Source of the DNA: Knoellia koreensis
GTDB lineage: Bacteria > Actinomycetota > Actinomycetes > Actinomycetales > Dermatophilaceae
Length of the DNA stretch: 64,000 nt
Assembly: GCF_013041615.1 (NCBI RefSeq)
Contig: NZ_JABEPQ010000003.1
Location: forward strand, 124,001 to 188,000
Reading direction: 5' to 3'
Positions 52,617-60,479 of this stretch are shown here, one piece after another; position 1 is the stretch's first letter; each line of letters opens with the position of its first letter. The notes under the pieces were generated by a model, which searched no databases, was not told the DNA's origin, and was given only the letters and a program-made list of their open reading frames with translations. The position numbers and the translations under genes are program-made.

Positions 52617-52645
52617 CTAAGGGTGGAGCGCGTCGAACTCGGCCT
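52458..52645. repeat. 25-bp direct repeat of the DUF5063 3' end
   Basis: The same 25 bases (GGGTGGAGCG then CGTCGAACTCGGCCT) occur at 52458-52482 and 52621-52645, 163 bp apart. The right copy is the real C-terminus, AEFDALHP then TAG; the left copy reads the same residues followed by TGA. A tandem duplication or an insertion flanked by repeats would explain it. Confidence 0.75.
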
Positions 52646-53177
52646 CGGAGATGGTCTCCTCGTCGGCGTCGAGCCGGATGTGGCCGAGCAGCGACTGCAG
52701 CGCCCGCAGGGCGGCGGCCGCCCGCTCGCCCCAGTCGGAGAGGTAGCTGAACTGCCACCACCACAGGGCCTCGGTGATGCGGCCCTCGTCGTAGTGGCGC
52801 AGGCCGTGCGCGAGGGCACCGGCCACGCCGGCGACGTCGCTCGAGATGGAGCCGGTGGTCAGCTCGGTGGAGGTCAGCGGGTCGACCAGGTCGGCGTACT
52901 CGTCGAGGCCCTCGAAGAGGTTGGCGATGCCAGTGCGCAGCGGGTCGAGCTCGGGGTCGACGATGTCCGGCTCGAACCGCTCGGTGGGCACGACGTCCTC
53001 GATCGCCCCGAGCCGGGCGCCCATGACGAGCACCTGCGACAGGGCGAGCAGCGTCATCGGGATCGCGGCGTCGGGTGCCGAACCGGACGCCACCTCCGTC
53101 ACGGTGCCGAGGTAGGCGCGCGCGTCCTCGGCGGAGACCTCCGCGAGCCGGGCCAGGTCGTCGGACATGTCAGACAT
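52617..53177 (-). CDS. DUF5063-family protein
   Basis: A 186-residue soluble acidic protein. Typical segments are [32 protein letters not shown] and [23 protein letters not shown]. It is common downstream of recR in actinobacteria. ATG 53177 overlaps the recR end by 8 bp; ATG 53168 is an alternative. The last residues EAEFDALHP are duplicated in the downstream gap. Function unknown. Confidence 0.82.
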   Translation of the reverse strand: MSDMSDDLARLAEVSAEDARAYLGTVTEVASGSAPDAAIPMTLLALSQVLVMGARLGAIEDVVPTERFEPDIVDPELDPLRTGIANLFEGLDEYADLVDPLTSTELTTGSISSDVAGVAGALAHGLRHYDEGRITEALWWWQFSYLSDWGERAAAALRALQSLLGHIRLDADEETISEAEFDALHP

Positions 53178-53769
53178 CCAACAGCCTCCGGCCCTCGAAC
53201 GCACGACCAAGGGTGACCTCGTCGGCATACTCCAGGTCGCCACCGACCGGCAGGCCGGACGCGAGCCGCGTGACCTTGATGCCCATGGTGCGCAGGAGTC
53301 GCGCGAGGTAGCTGGCGGTCGCCTCGCCCTCGAGGTTGGGGTCGGTGGCGATGATGACCTCGGTGACCTCGCCGGACGCGAGGCGGGTCATGAGCTCCTT
53401 GATCCGCAAGTCGTCTGGGCCGACGCCTTCGATCGGGCTGATCGCGCCGCCCAGCACGTGGTAGCGGCCGCGGAACTCGCGGGTGCGCTCGATGGCGACG
53501 ACGTCCTTGGGCTCCTCGACCACACAGATCGAGGTGCCGTCACGACGCGGGTCGGCGCAGATCTTGCACTGCTCAGCCTCCGCGACGTTGCCGCAGGTCT
53601 CGCAGAACCGCACCTTGACCTTGACCTCGGTCAGGGCGTCGACCAGCCGCTTCACGTCGACCGAGTCGGCCTGCAGCAGGTGGAACGCGATCCGCTGCGC
53701 GCTCTTGGGGCCGACACCGGGCAGCCGCCCCAGCTCGTCGATCAGGTCCTGGACCACGCCTTCGTACAC
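53170..53769 (-). CDS. recR: Recombination mediator RecR
   Basis: DNA-gap repair protein that works with RecF and RecO, 199 residues. Helix-hairpin-helix [17 protein letters not shown], a four-cysteine zinc site ([16 protein letters not shown]), and the Toprim domain with [14 protein letters not shown] and [18 protein letters not shown] 53769 follows TACGCT by exactly 6 bases (leaderless). It lies downstream of dnaX as in most bacteria, 62 bp away, but with its own promoter. Confidence 0.95.
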   Translation of the reverse strand: MYEGVVQDLIDELGRLPGVGPKSAQRIAFHLLQADSVDVKRLVDALTEVKVKVRFCETCGNVAEAEQCKICADPRRDGTSICVVEEPKDVVAIERTREFRGRYHVLGGAISPIEGVGPDDLRIKELMTRLASGEVTEVIIATDPNLEGEATASYLARLLRTMGIKVTRLASGLPVGGDLEYADEVTLGRAFEGRRLLDV

Positions 53770-53831
53770 CCGATGAGCGTACGTCCTCGGTCCGACGGCA
53801 ACCGCGCCCCCACGCGGGACCAGCGCCGGGA

Positions 53832-56150
53832 TCAGCCCTCGTCGATGACCTTGCCGCCGAGGATGCGCTCGATGACGGGCCGCCCGACGTCGCCGAGCTC
53901 CTCGATCTCCTCGTCGTCGTCACTCACCACGCTGTCGTCGGCGACGTGCTTGGGTGCGTCGGGTGGCGACTCGGCCGCGACCTGGGCCTGGGCCCGTGCG
54001 AGCGGTGAGGCGACGGGGGCCGGGCTCGCCGACCCGGCCGCCTCGGCGGGGTCGGGCGCCGCCCACGAGGGGCCGCTGTCGGGTGCCGAGGGCGCGTCGG
54101 CCCAGCTGCCGCTGCTGCCGTCGGCGCCGGCCGTCGGCGTCGAGGGCACGCCCACGTCGGGTATGCCGCCGCCCGCGGCTCGCGGACCCGCGTCACCGCC
54201 CGCTCGGGGGGCGTCACCGGACTGGCCACCGCTGGACTGGCCGCCGCGCGGGCTGGTGTCCTCGGGACGGACCACGGGGTGCGACTCACCGGACGGCCTG
54301 GAGGCGTTCGCATCGGGCACGGGGATGCCCTCGACCCGCGCCTCGACGCCGAGCACGTCGATCAGCGCCTGCCGCACCAGGTCGGCGTGCGGGCCGTTGC
54401 GGAACGTCTGCGCGATGCCGACGGTCGAGATCGCCAGGGTGACCTTCGACCCGTCGTAGTCGTGCACCTGGGCGTGCTCGGACAACAGGGTCCAGGTCGT
54501 GCGCTTGTGCTTGAAGATCCAGCCGAGGATGTCCGGCCAGGACCGCCGGATCGCCGCGGTGTCGATGCCGCCGGTGGCACGCGCAGGCTCGGCAGCGGCG
54601 GCCGCCGGCTCGAATTCGCCTGCCGCACTGGCGGATTCGTCGACCGTGTCGGACGGGACGCTGTCGCCGTGGGCGTGTGCGTAGTCCTCCGCCTGCTCGC
54701 GCATCGCCTGCGGGTCCGGTCGCTCGGCGACCGGTTCGCCGACCGCAGCGACGTCGCCGGCCGGGACTTCGGCGGGCTCAGAGGTAGACCGCGTGGCCGG
54801 CTCGGACGCGCCGGACGACGCACGCTCCTGCGGCTCGGGGGCCCGGGCCGGACCAGACGCCGGCTCACCCTGGGGCGCCGCTGCCGGTGCGGCGGCGGGC
54901 GACGGTTGCGACTGCCGTGGTTCGGGATGCTGGGCGCGCGCGGCCGGGGCCGAGGTCGCGGTGCCCGCCCGGGTGACGGAGGGGACGCCCTCGACGTCGA
55001 GGCGACGTTCGATGCGATCGAGCCGCGCGGCATACCCGGTCTCGCCGGAGGCGGCGGGGATGAGCACCCGCGCGCAGATCAGCTCGAGCTGGAGCCTCGG
55101 CGCGGTGGCGCCGGTCATCTCGGTGAGGCCGGCGTTGACGATGTCGGCCGCGCGCGAGAGCGCCCCGCCGCCGAACGCCGCGGCCTGCTGGCGCATCCGC
55201 TCGAGCTGGTCCTCGGGCAGGCCGCGCAGCACCGACGAGGCGCCGTCGGGCACGGCCGCGACGACGATGAGGTCACGCAGCCGCTCGAGAAGGTCCTCGA
55301 CGAAGCGGCGCGGGTCGAGCCCGGTCTCGATGACCCGGTCGACCTGGTGAAACACGCCTGCGGCGTCACCGGCAGCGAACGCGTCGATGATCGCGTCGAG
55401 CAGCTCGGCATCGGTGAAGCCCAGCAGCGCCGCGGCCGACTCGTAGGTGAGCCCCTCGTCGCCCGACCCCGCGATGAGCTGGTCGAGCACCGACAGGGAG
55501 TCACGCACCGAGCCACCACCAGCGCGCGTCACGAACGACAGCACGCCCGGGGCGACGGTGACGCCCTCCTGGTCGCACAGCTTCTGCATGTAGTCGGTGA
55601 GCTGACCGGGCGGCACCAGCCGGAACGGGTAGTGGTGGGTGCGGCTGCGGATCGTGCCGATGACCTTCTCGGGCTCGGTCGTCGCGAACACGAACTTCAC
55701 GTGCTCGGGCGGCTCCTCGACGATCTTGAGCAGCGCGTTGAAGCCCTGCGGCGTGACCATGTGCGCCTCGTCGATGATGTAGACCTTGAACCGGCTCTGG
55801 GCCGGGCCATAGCTCGCCCGCTCACGCAGGTCACGCGCGTCGTCGACACCACCGTGGCTGGCCGCGTCGATCTCGATGACGTCGACGCTGCCGGGGCCGC
55901 CGCGGGCGAGCGCGACACACGAGTCGCAGGTGCCGCACGGCACGTCGGTGGGGCCCTGCTCGCAGTTGAGACAGCGGGCCAGGATGCGGGCGCTGGTCGT
56001 CTTGCCGCAGCCGCGCGGGCCGGAGAAGAGATAGGCGTGGTTGACGCGCCCCGTGCGCAGCGCCTGCATGAGCGGCTCGGTGACGTGCTCCTGCCCGATG
56101 ACGTCGGCGAAGGACTCGGGCCGGTAGCGGCGGTAGAGGGCGGTGCTCAC
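53832..56150 (-). CDS. dnaX: DNA polymerase III subunit gamma/tau
   Basis: Clamp-loader ATPase of 772 residues. N-terminal AAA+ region has [22 protein letters not shown] and the zinc cysteines [19 protein letters not shown], then [20 protein letters not shown] and [19 protein letters not shown]. After residue 370 a long Ala/Pro/Gly/Glu linker leads to the tau-specific C-terminus ([19 protein letters not shown]). GTG 56150 is 7 bases after TAGGGT, so it is probably leaderless. No obvious frameshift signal was searched out. The SRP RNA gene is just upstream, as in mycobacteria. Confidence 0.94.
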   Translation of the reverse strand: MSTALYRRYRPESFADVIGQEHVTEPLMQALRTGRVNHAYLFSGPRGCGKTTSARILARCLNCEQGPTDVPCGTCDSCVALARGGPGSVDVIEIDAASHGGVDDARDLRERASYGPAQSRFKVYIIDEAHMVTPQGFNALLKIVEEPPEHVKFVFATTEPEKVIGTIRSRTHHYPFRLVPPGQLTDYMQKLCDQEGVTVAPGVLSFVTRAGGGSVRDSLSVLDQLIAGSGDEGLTYESAAALLGFTDAELLDAIIDAFAAGDAAGVFHQVDRVIETGLDPRRFVEDLLERLRDLIVVAAVPDGASSVLRGLPEDQLERMRQQAAAFGGGALSRAADIVNAGLTEMTGATAPRLQLELICARVLIPAASGETGYAARLDRIERRLDVEGVPSVTRAGTATSAPAARAQHPEPRQSQPSPAAAPAAAPQGEPASGPARAPEPQERASSGASEPATRSTSEPAEVPAGDVAAVGEPVAERPDPQAMREQAEDYAHAHGDSVPSDTVDESASAAGEFEPAAAAAEPARATGGIDTAAIRRSWPDILGWIFKHKRTTWTLLSEHAQVHDYDGSKVTLAISTVGIAQTFRNGPHADLVRQALIDVLGVEARVEGIPVPDANASRPSGESHPVVRPEDTSPRGGQSSGGQSGDAPRAGGDAGPRAAGGGIPDVGVPSTPTAGADGSSGSWADAPSAPDSGPSWAAPDPAEAAGSASPAPVASPLARAQAQVAAESPPDAPKHVADDSVVSDDDEEIEELGDVGRPVIERILGGKVIDEG

Positions 56151-56369
56151 CTCGTGAACCCTAGTCGGGCCTCGTGACAGCCGGTATGCCGTGTGCCCGC
56201 CGTGTGGACGACCCTCTCGACCGCTCCGGCGCGGGCGGGCGTCAGGCGACCACGCGGCATACGGCCGGGTTGTGGCGAAACCGGCAGGAATGAACCTGCC
56301 GCAGGCCGACCGAGGTGCATTCCTGCCACTTCCGGCACATCCCGCCGCGCGACGGCGGGCAGACACACG

Positions 56370-56460
56370 AGGACACCCCGCGTACCTGGAAGAGCTCTCC
56401 TACCCTTGCTGCATTCCTGCCCTGGGGGAGTTCGGAGAGGTACCACCACGCGGGGTGCCG
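56370..56460 (-). ncRNA. ffs: Bacterial SRP RNA (4.5S type)
   Basis: On the minus strand the helix-8 signature is present: a GGAA tetraloop closed by GCA/TGC, with CAGGGCAGG before it and GCAGCAAGGGTAGG after. The ends pair as GGCACCCCGCG with CGCGGGGTGTCC, giving a single rod of about 90 nt, the short form lacking an Alu domain. It guides Ffh to signal peptides. The ends are estimated from the terminal helix. Confidence 0.92.
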
Positions 56461-56528
56461 GCTGCAGTCTAAGGGGCGCGCGACACCAGCGACGAATCCG
56501 CACGGGAAGAAGTGCGGCCCCAGTCTCG

Positions 56529-57344
56529 TCAGGGCCTCGGGATCACCACGCCGCCGGTGAGGCGGGACACCTCCGCCGCCGCGAGCCCGCCGAGGATGCC
56601 CACGACCAGCTGCACGGCGAACCCCTCCCAGCCGGACCAGCGTCGCCGACGCGGGACCGCCCCGCTCTCGGCGCCGACCGCTTCAGGGGCACGCGGGCGC
56701 AGGAGCTCGCCCACGGCATACGCCACCACGCCCCAACCCCACAGCAGGCCGAGCACCCAGAACCAGAACCAGCGCGTCCCCCGCGTCGGCACCGGTCCGC
56801 CGATGATCGCGAGCAGGGTGACCAGCCCGAGCGCCAGGGCCACCGCCTGTCCGGCGTCGCTGGGTCCGTCGAGGGCGGTGTTGGGCGGGACGTCCGCCTG
56901 GTGCAGCGCGGCGATGCGTTCCTCGACGGGCACGGAGTAGTCGTCGACGATGCGGATGCGGCCGATGGGGTTGTCGGTCCAGTACATGACCGTGATCGAG
57001 CCTGCGTCCTCGACCGGCGGGAGGAGCCGACCGGACGCGTCCGTTGCCGGTATGTCGTAGTCGATGGGGTCCTCGGCCCAGCGGCCGTAGCCGCCGCGGA
57101 CGTTGGACACGGCCCGGAACGCCACGATGTCGCCCGCCTCGAGGTCCGTGGTGAACTGCTTCACGGAAACCTCACGCGCCTGGGTGACGTAGGTGACGGT
57201 GGCCCACGCGAGCCAGCCGCCGATGAGCAGGGCGGCGAGCAGCGGTCGCCCGACGCGCCGGACGCGGGCACGTCGGTCGCGGGGTGCGGGCGCGCGCGAC
57301 ACGGCCGTGTGCGTCAACTGCGGCGTCCCCGGCTCCCCCACCAT
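56529..57344 (-). CDS. Membrane protein of unknown function
   Basis: A 271-residue protein: N-terminal Arg-rich cytoplasmic part, one membrane helix (residues 33-55), an extracellular or periplasmic middle domain of about 110 residues (VKQFTTDLEAGDIVAFRAVSN, IRIVDDYSVPVEERIAALHQ), then three more helices (about residues 165-260) ending TGGVVIPRP. CACACT lies 6 bases before ATG 57344, so it is leaderless. No recognised domain. The gap to the SRP RNA is small. Confidence 0.75.
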   Translation of the reverse strand: MVGEPGTPQLTHTAVSRAPAPRDRRARVRRVGRPLLAALLIGGWLAWATVTYVTQAREVSVKQFTTDLEAGDIVAFRAVSNVRGGYGRWAEDPIDYDIPATDASGRLLPPVEDAGSITVMYWTDNPIGRIRIVDDYSVPVEERIAALHQADVPPNTALDGPSDAGQAVALALGLVTLLAIIGGPVPTRGTRWFWFWVLGLLWGWGVVAYAVGELLRPRAPEAVGAESGAVPRRRRWSGWEGFAVQLVVGILGGLAAAEVSRLTGGVVIPRP

Positions 57345-57442
57345 GGCTCGAGTGTGGCACCGGTGACCGGGCCGTGGGGAGGCTTTGCGACCATGGATGC
57401 TCGTTCTTGCCGAGCCTTTGTGCCGAGCCCTTCGGAGGGGTC

Positions 57443-57904
57443 ATGTCGCCGCAGTCGTTGTTCCGCCGGGTCGCGATCGCCGAGGCGGTGACGTGGGCGC
57501 TACTGCTGATCGGCATGTTCCTCAAGTACGTCACGAGGACCACCGAGCTCGGCGTGCGGATCTTCGGGATGGCACACGGCGTCGTCTTCATCGCCTACTG
57601 CCTGGCGGTGTTGTTCGTCGCGGTGAACCAGCGCTGGTCGGCGCGCATCGTGCTGCTCGGGTTGGTGAGCGCGGTGCCGCCGTTCATGACGGTGTGGTTC
57701 GACCGGTATGCCGAGCGGCGGGGTCTGCTCGCGGGTGGCTGGCGGTTGGTGGCCGGTGGGGAGACGCCCCGGTCAGCGCCCGAGCGGGTGCAAGCGTGGA
57801 TGCTGCGTCGGCCGGGTCTGGCCGTCGTGGTGGCGGTGGTCGCGGTGGCGGCGCTGACGGGCCTGGCACTGGCGGTCGGCCCGCCCGTGCCGGCGAAGAG
57901 CTGA
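57443..57904 (+). CDS. DUF3817-family membrane protein
   Basis: A 153-residue integral membrane protein with three hydrophobic segments in the DUF3817 region: FRRVAIAEAVTWALLLIGMFLKY, RIFGMAHGVVFIAYCLAVLF and IVLLGLVSAVPPFMTVWFDRYAERRG. A fourth helix (residues 125-147) closes the protein, after an Arg-rich loop. CGGAGGGG is 3 bases from ATG 57443. Small, conserved in actinobacteria; function unknown. tRNA-Ser lies 42 bp downstream. Confidence 0.85.
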   Translation: MSPQSLFRRVAIAEAVTWALLLIGMFLKYVTRTTELGVRIFGMAHGVVFIAYCLAVLFVAVNQRWSARIVLLGLVSAVPPFMTVWFDRYAERRGLLAGGWRLVAGGETPRSAPERVQAWMLRRPGLAVVVAVVAVAALTGLALAVGPPVPAKS

Positions 57905-57946
57905 CGGATTTCTTCGGGCACTTGGCCGTCGGGTAGCCTCCTCCGC

Positions 57947-58034
57947 GGAGGATTCGCATAGTGGCCTAGTGCGCACGCTTGGAAAGCGTGTTGAGTGAAA
58001 GCTCTCAGGGGTTCGAATCCCCTATCCTCCGCCA
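57947..58034 (+). tRNA. tRNA-Ser(GGA)
   Basis: Acceptor GGAGGAT/ATCCTCC with discriminator G and encoded CCA (58032-58034). Anticodon loop CTTGGAAAG in stem ACGC/GCGT gives anticodon GGA. A long variable arm (TTGAGTGAAAGCTCTC) is typical of class II tRNAs. T-arm GGGGTTCGAATCCCC. Its last 16 bases recur twice downstream. Confidence 0.96.
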
Positions 58035-58281
58035 CATGAGATGGGCCCCGAGCTTGCGAGGGGCCCTTTCTCATGTGCGGAGATAGGCGATGACGGGAGG
58101 AGGAGCGGGCGGCGAGGAACGAGCCGACCGCAACGACGGCTCCCCTATCCTCCGCCAAAAGACATGGCCCCCAAGCTTGCGCGGGGGCCTTTGTCGTTGG
58201 CGAGTGGATAGGTGATGACGGGAGGAGGAGCGGGCGGCGAGGAACGAGCCGACCGCAACGACGGCTCCCCTATCCTCCGCC
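58019..58281 (+). repeat. Tandem repeat carrying the 3' end of tRNA-Ser
   Basis: CCCCTATCCTCCGCC, the tRNA 3' end, occurs at 58019, 58142 and 58267, spaced 123 and 125 bp. A 68-bp block ending in it is identical at 58089-58156 and 58214-58281 (starts GATGACGGGAGGAGGAGCGG, contains CGAGGAACGAGCCGACCGCA). Between the tRNA ends lie terminator-like hairpins. The array looks like repeated duplication of tRNA end plus terminator, or old attachment sites. Confidence 0.85.
58035..58077 (+). terminator. tRNA-Ser terminator
   Basis: GGGCCCC and GGGGCCC pair around GAGCTTGCGA, followed by TTTCTC, with outer CATGAGA/TCTCATG arms. A second hairpin of the same design, GGCCCCC/GGGGGCC with TTTGTC, follows the first tRNA-end repeat at about 58167-58195. 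Confidence 0.8.
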
Positions 58282-58292
58282 GTGACTCACCC

Positions 58293-58424
58293 GACTTCGG
58301 GCCACAGCGGCTCGACCAACCTCGCAACACCGACCCTGGGCGGCCCGAAGTGAACCCACCACCGGACTTCGGGCCACAGCGGCTCGACGCGGCCCACCAC
58401 ACCAACCCTCAGCGGCCCGAAGTC
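58293..58424. repeat. Two tandem hairpin repeats with arms GACTTCGGGCC/GGCCCGAAGTC
   Basis: Two units of about 60 bp, starting at 58293 and 58365 (72 bp apart). Each opens with GACTTCGGGCCACAGCGGCT and closes with GCGGCCCGAAGT, so each can fold into a stem of 10-11 bp around about 38 bases. They follow directly on the tRNA-end array and hold no reading frame I trust. Confidence 0.75.
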
Positions 58425-58441
58425 GGGGACGGCACGAAAGC

Positions 58442-58478
58442 GGGGTATGCCGCGTCCCCCTGCGCCGCGGCATACCCC
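58442..58478. terminator. Hairpin formed by two facing GTATGCCG motifs
   Basis: GGGGTATGCCGCG at 58442-58454 and CGCGGCATACCCC at 58466-58478 are exact complements with an 11-base loop. It lies 16 bp past the murQ stop, in a terminator position. It is the only place in the window where two copies of the abundant octamer pair this perfectly. Confidence 0.65.
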
Positions 58479-58493
58479 ACCGTCGTGGGCGCC

Positions 58494-59408
58494 TCAGGGC
58501 GGTGGCGCGGACGTGGTCTTGAGGGCGACGGCGACGGATCCGTCGGCGGCCGCGAGCGCGGCCCGGGCGGTGGCGGCGTCGATGTCGGCGAGCAGCGACA
58601 GCAGCGCCGGCTTCAGCTCGCCGTCGGCGGCGTCGAGTGCCGTGCGTGCGGTGGTCTCGTCGGCGCCGCTGGCTTCCTGCAGGATGCGCACGACGCGGCC
58701 GCGGAGCTTGGCGTTGGTGGCGACGACGTCGACCATGAGGTTGGACCAGGTGCGGCCGAGCCGGATCATGAGCGTGGTCGAGAACGCGTTGAGGACGAGC
58801 TTCTGCGCGGTCCCGGCCTTGAGGCGGGTCGAGCCGGTGAGCACCTCGGGCCCGGTGTTGGGGGCGATCAGCACGTCGGCCAGGGGTGAGAGCTCGGCGT
58901 CGGGGTTGGACGTCACGAGCGCGGTGACGGCGCCGACCTCGCGGGCGCAGGCGAGCGCGCCGCCGACGTAGGGGGTGCGACCGGAGGCGGTGAGCCCGAT
59001 GACGATGTCGCCGGGGCGCACCTCGGCGGCGTCGGCGCGGCCCTGCACGTCGTCGTCCTCGACATTCTCGACCGCGCGCAGCAACGCCTCGGGCCCGCCG
59101 GCGTGGTGCGCGACGACGAGGCCCTCGGGCATGTTGAACGTCGGCAGCAGCTCGGCGGCGTCGAGGACGGCGAGGCGACCGGAGGTGCCTGCCCCGAAGT
59201 AGTGGATGACCCCACCGGCCCGCACCGCTTCGACGGCCCGGTCGACGAGCAGAGCCAGCTCGGGCAGCGTCTCGGCCACGGCCGGCGCGACCAGGGCGTC
59301 GTCGGCGTTGATGCGACGAAGGATGCCGAGGGTGTCCTCGGTGTCGATGCCGGCCGTGTCGGGGTGGCGCTGCTCGGTCGGTGCGCTCACACTCACGTCA
59401 CTGGTCAC
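58494..59408 (-). CDS. murQ: N-acetylmuramic acid 6-phosphate etherase
   Basis: Cleaves the lactyl ether of MurNAc-6-phosphate to GlcNAc-6-phosphate and lactate, in cell-wall recycling. The 304-residue product has the SIS-fold sugar site IHYFGAGTSGRLAVLDAAEL, TASGRTPYVGGALACA, and the catalytic region around residue 90, NMPEGLVVAHHAGGPEAL. TAACCT is 6 bases before GTG 59408, so it is leaderless, and an RpiR-type operator overlaps that box. A helical C-terminal domain (residues 245-300) is also typical. Confidence 0.94.
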   Translation of the reverse strand: MTSDVSVSAPTEQRHPDTAGIDTEDTLGILRRINADDALVAPAVAETLPELALLVDRAVEAVRAGGVIHYFGAGTSGRLAVLDAAELLPTFNMPEGLVVAHHAGGPEALLRAVENVEDDDVQGRADAAEVRPGDIVIGLTASGRTPYVGGALACAREVGAVTALVTSNPDAELSPLADVLIAPNTGPEVLTGSTRLKAGTAQKLVLNAFSTTLMIRLGRTWSNLMVDVVATNAKLRGRVVRILQEASGADETTARTALDAADGELKPALLSLLADIDAATARAALAAADGSVAVALKTTSAPPP

Positions 59409-59416
59409 GCTGTGAG

Positions 59417-59429
59417 GTTAGTTTCCTAC
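59417..59429 (-). promoter_or_regulatory. Candidate RpiR operator over the murQ -10 box
   Basis: GTTAGTTTCCTAC (minus: GTAGGAAACTAAC) overlaps the TAACCT -10 box of murQ. A related A(G/C)TT(T/A)CCTACAT sequence lies at 63739-63750 upstream of the NamZ gene, matching 10 of 12 bases. A shared operator for the RpiR regulator encoded between them is the simplest explanation. Confidence 0.5.
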
Positions 59430-59521
59430 ATGTATGCCGTCAACGACGTGAATGAGTAACGCTGACTGTGGGCGTGGTCGCCGTCGGCGACGACCCACCA
59501 GCCCGACGAGGACCCGGCTGC

Positions 59522-60409
59522 TCAGGTGCGCACGTGGTGGCTCGACACGGCGTCCCGGGTCTCCTGCACCGCCTTGCGCGCCCGCGACAGATTCCGTTGT
59601 GCCACAGCGAGATACAAGCAGTCCACCACGGTGAGGGCCGCGATCCGGCTGGCCGTGGCGCCCGAGCGGAGGCTGGTCTCGCGCGCGGCGGTCGACAGGA
59701 CGAGGTCAGCCTTCGAGGCCAGTGGTGACACGGGGAAGTTCGTGATCGCGACGGTCGTGGCGCCACGCGACTGGGCTGCCTCGAGGGCCTCGATCGTCTC
59801 CTTGGTGGTGCCGGAGTGCGACAGTCCGATGGCCACGTCGCCCTTGCCGAGCAGCGTGGCGCTGGTGAGGGCGATGTGCGGGTCGTTCCACACGAAGGCG
59901 ACGACACCGATGCGATGGAGCTTCTGCTGCAGGTCGATACCCACGATGGCGCTGGCCGCGATGCCGTAGATGTCGACCCGCTTGGCCGAGCCGATCGCCT
60001 GGGCTGCCGCGGCGAGGGCGTCGTGGTCGAGCTGCTGGGCCGTCTCCTCGACGGCGCTGGAGTCCGCGAAGGCGACCTTGGCGACGATGTCCGCGATGGT
60101 GTCCTTGGCGCTGATGTCGGTGTCCTGCGCCTTGGCCAAGCGGGGCTGGACACTGGCCTCGGCCAGCCGGAGCCGCAGCTGCGGGTAGCCCCGCAGGCCG
60201 AGTCTCCGACAGAACCGCAGCACCGTCGTCTCCGAGGTGTCGGCGGCGGTCGCCAGCTCGCTGATCGTCAGGTCCGCGGCGGCACCCGGGTCGGCCAGGA
60301 CGCGTTCGGCGACGCGGTCCTCGGCGGGAGACAGGGATGGCCGGATGCCCCGAAGGCGAACCAGGAGCGGGACGGAGGAGTCAGTGGCTGACTCGTCGGC
60401 GGCAGACAT
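59522..60409 (-). CDS. RpiR/MurR-family transcriptional regulator
   Basis: A 295-residue regulator. Residues 20-95 are the RpiR helix-turn-helix (LTISELATAADTSETTVLRFCRRLGLRGYPQL), residues 120-270 a SIS sugar-phosphate domain (VDIYGIAASAIVGIDLQQKL, VAIGLSHSGTTKETIEAL). It is followed by murQ on the same strand and presumably senses MurNAc-6-phosphate or a related sugar phosphate. TACGGT lies 6 bases before ATG 60409 (leaderless), so it has its own promoter. Confidence 0.9.
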   Translation of the reverse strand: MSAADESATDSSVPLLVRLRGIRPSLSPAEDRVAERVLADPGAAADLTISELATAADTSETTVLRFCRRLGLRGYPQLRLRLAEASVQPRLAKAQDTDISAKDTIADIVAKVAFADSSAVEETAQQLDHDALAAAAQAIGSAKRVDIYGIAASAIVGIDLQQKLHRIGVVAFVWNDPHIALTSATLLGKGDVAIGLSHSGTTKETIEALEAAQSRGATTVAITNFPVSPLASKADLVLSTAARETSLRSGATASRIAALTVVDCLYLAVAQRNLSRARKAVQETRDAVSSHHVRT

Positions 60410-60479
60410 GGGGACACCGTAGACCCCACGGTGGCGCCGACCTCGTAGATCGGCGCCACCGAAAGGATCGCTGCGGCTG

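Noticed and set aside
52294-52620. Plus-strand frame in the lysC-DUF5063 gap
   Set aside because: Arg/Pro/Ala-rich composition, no ribosome site, and it spans the duplicated tail.
58019-58424. CRISPR array
   Set aside because: Repeats are about 124 and 72 bp apart with no short repeat-spacer rhythm and no cas genes.
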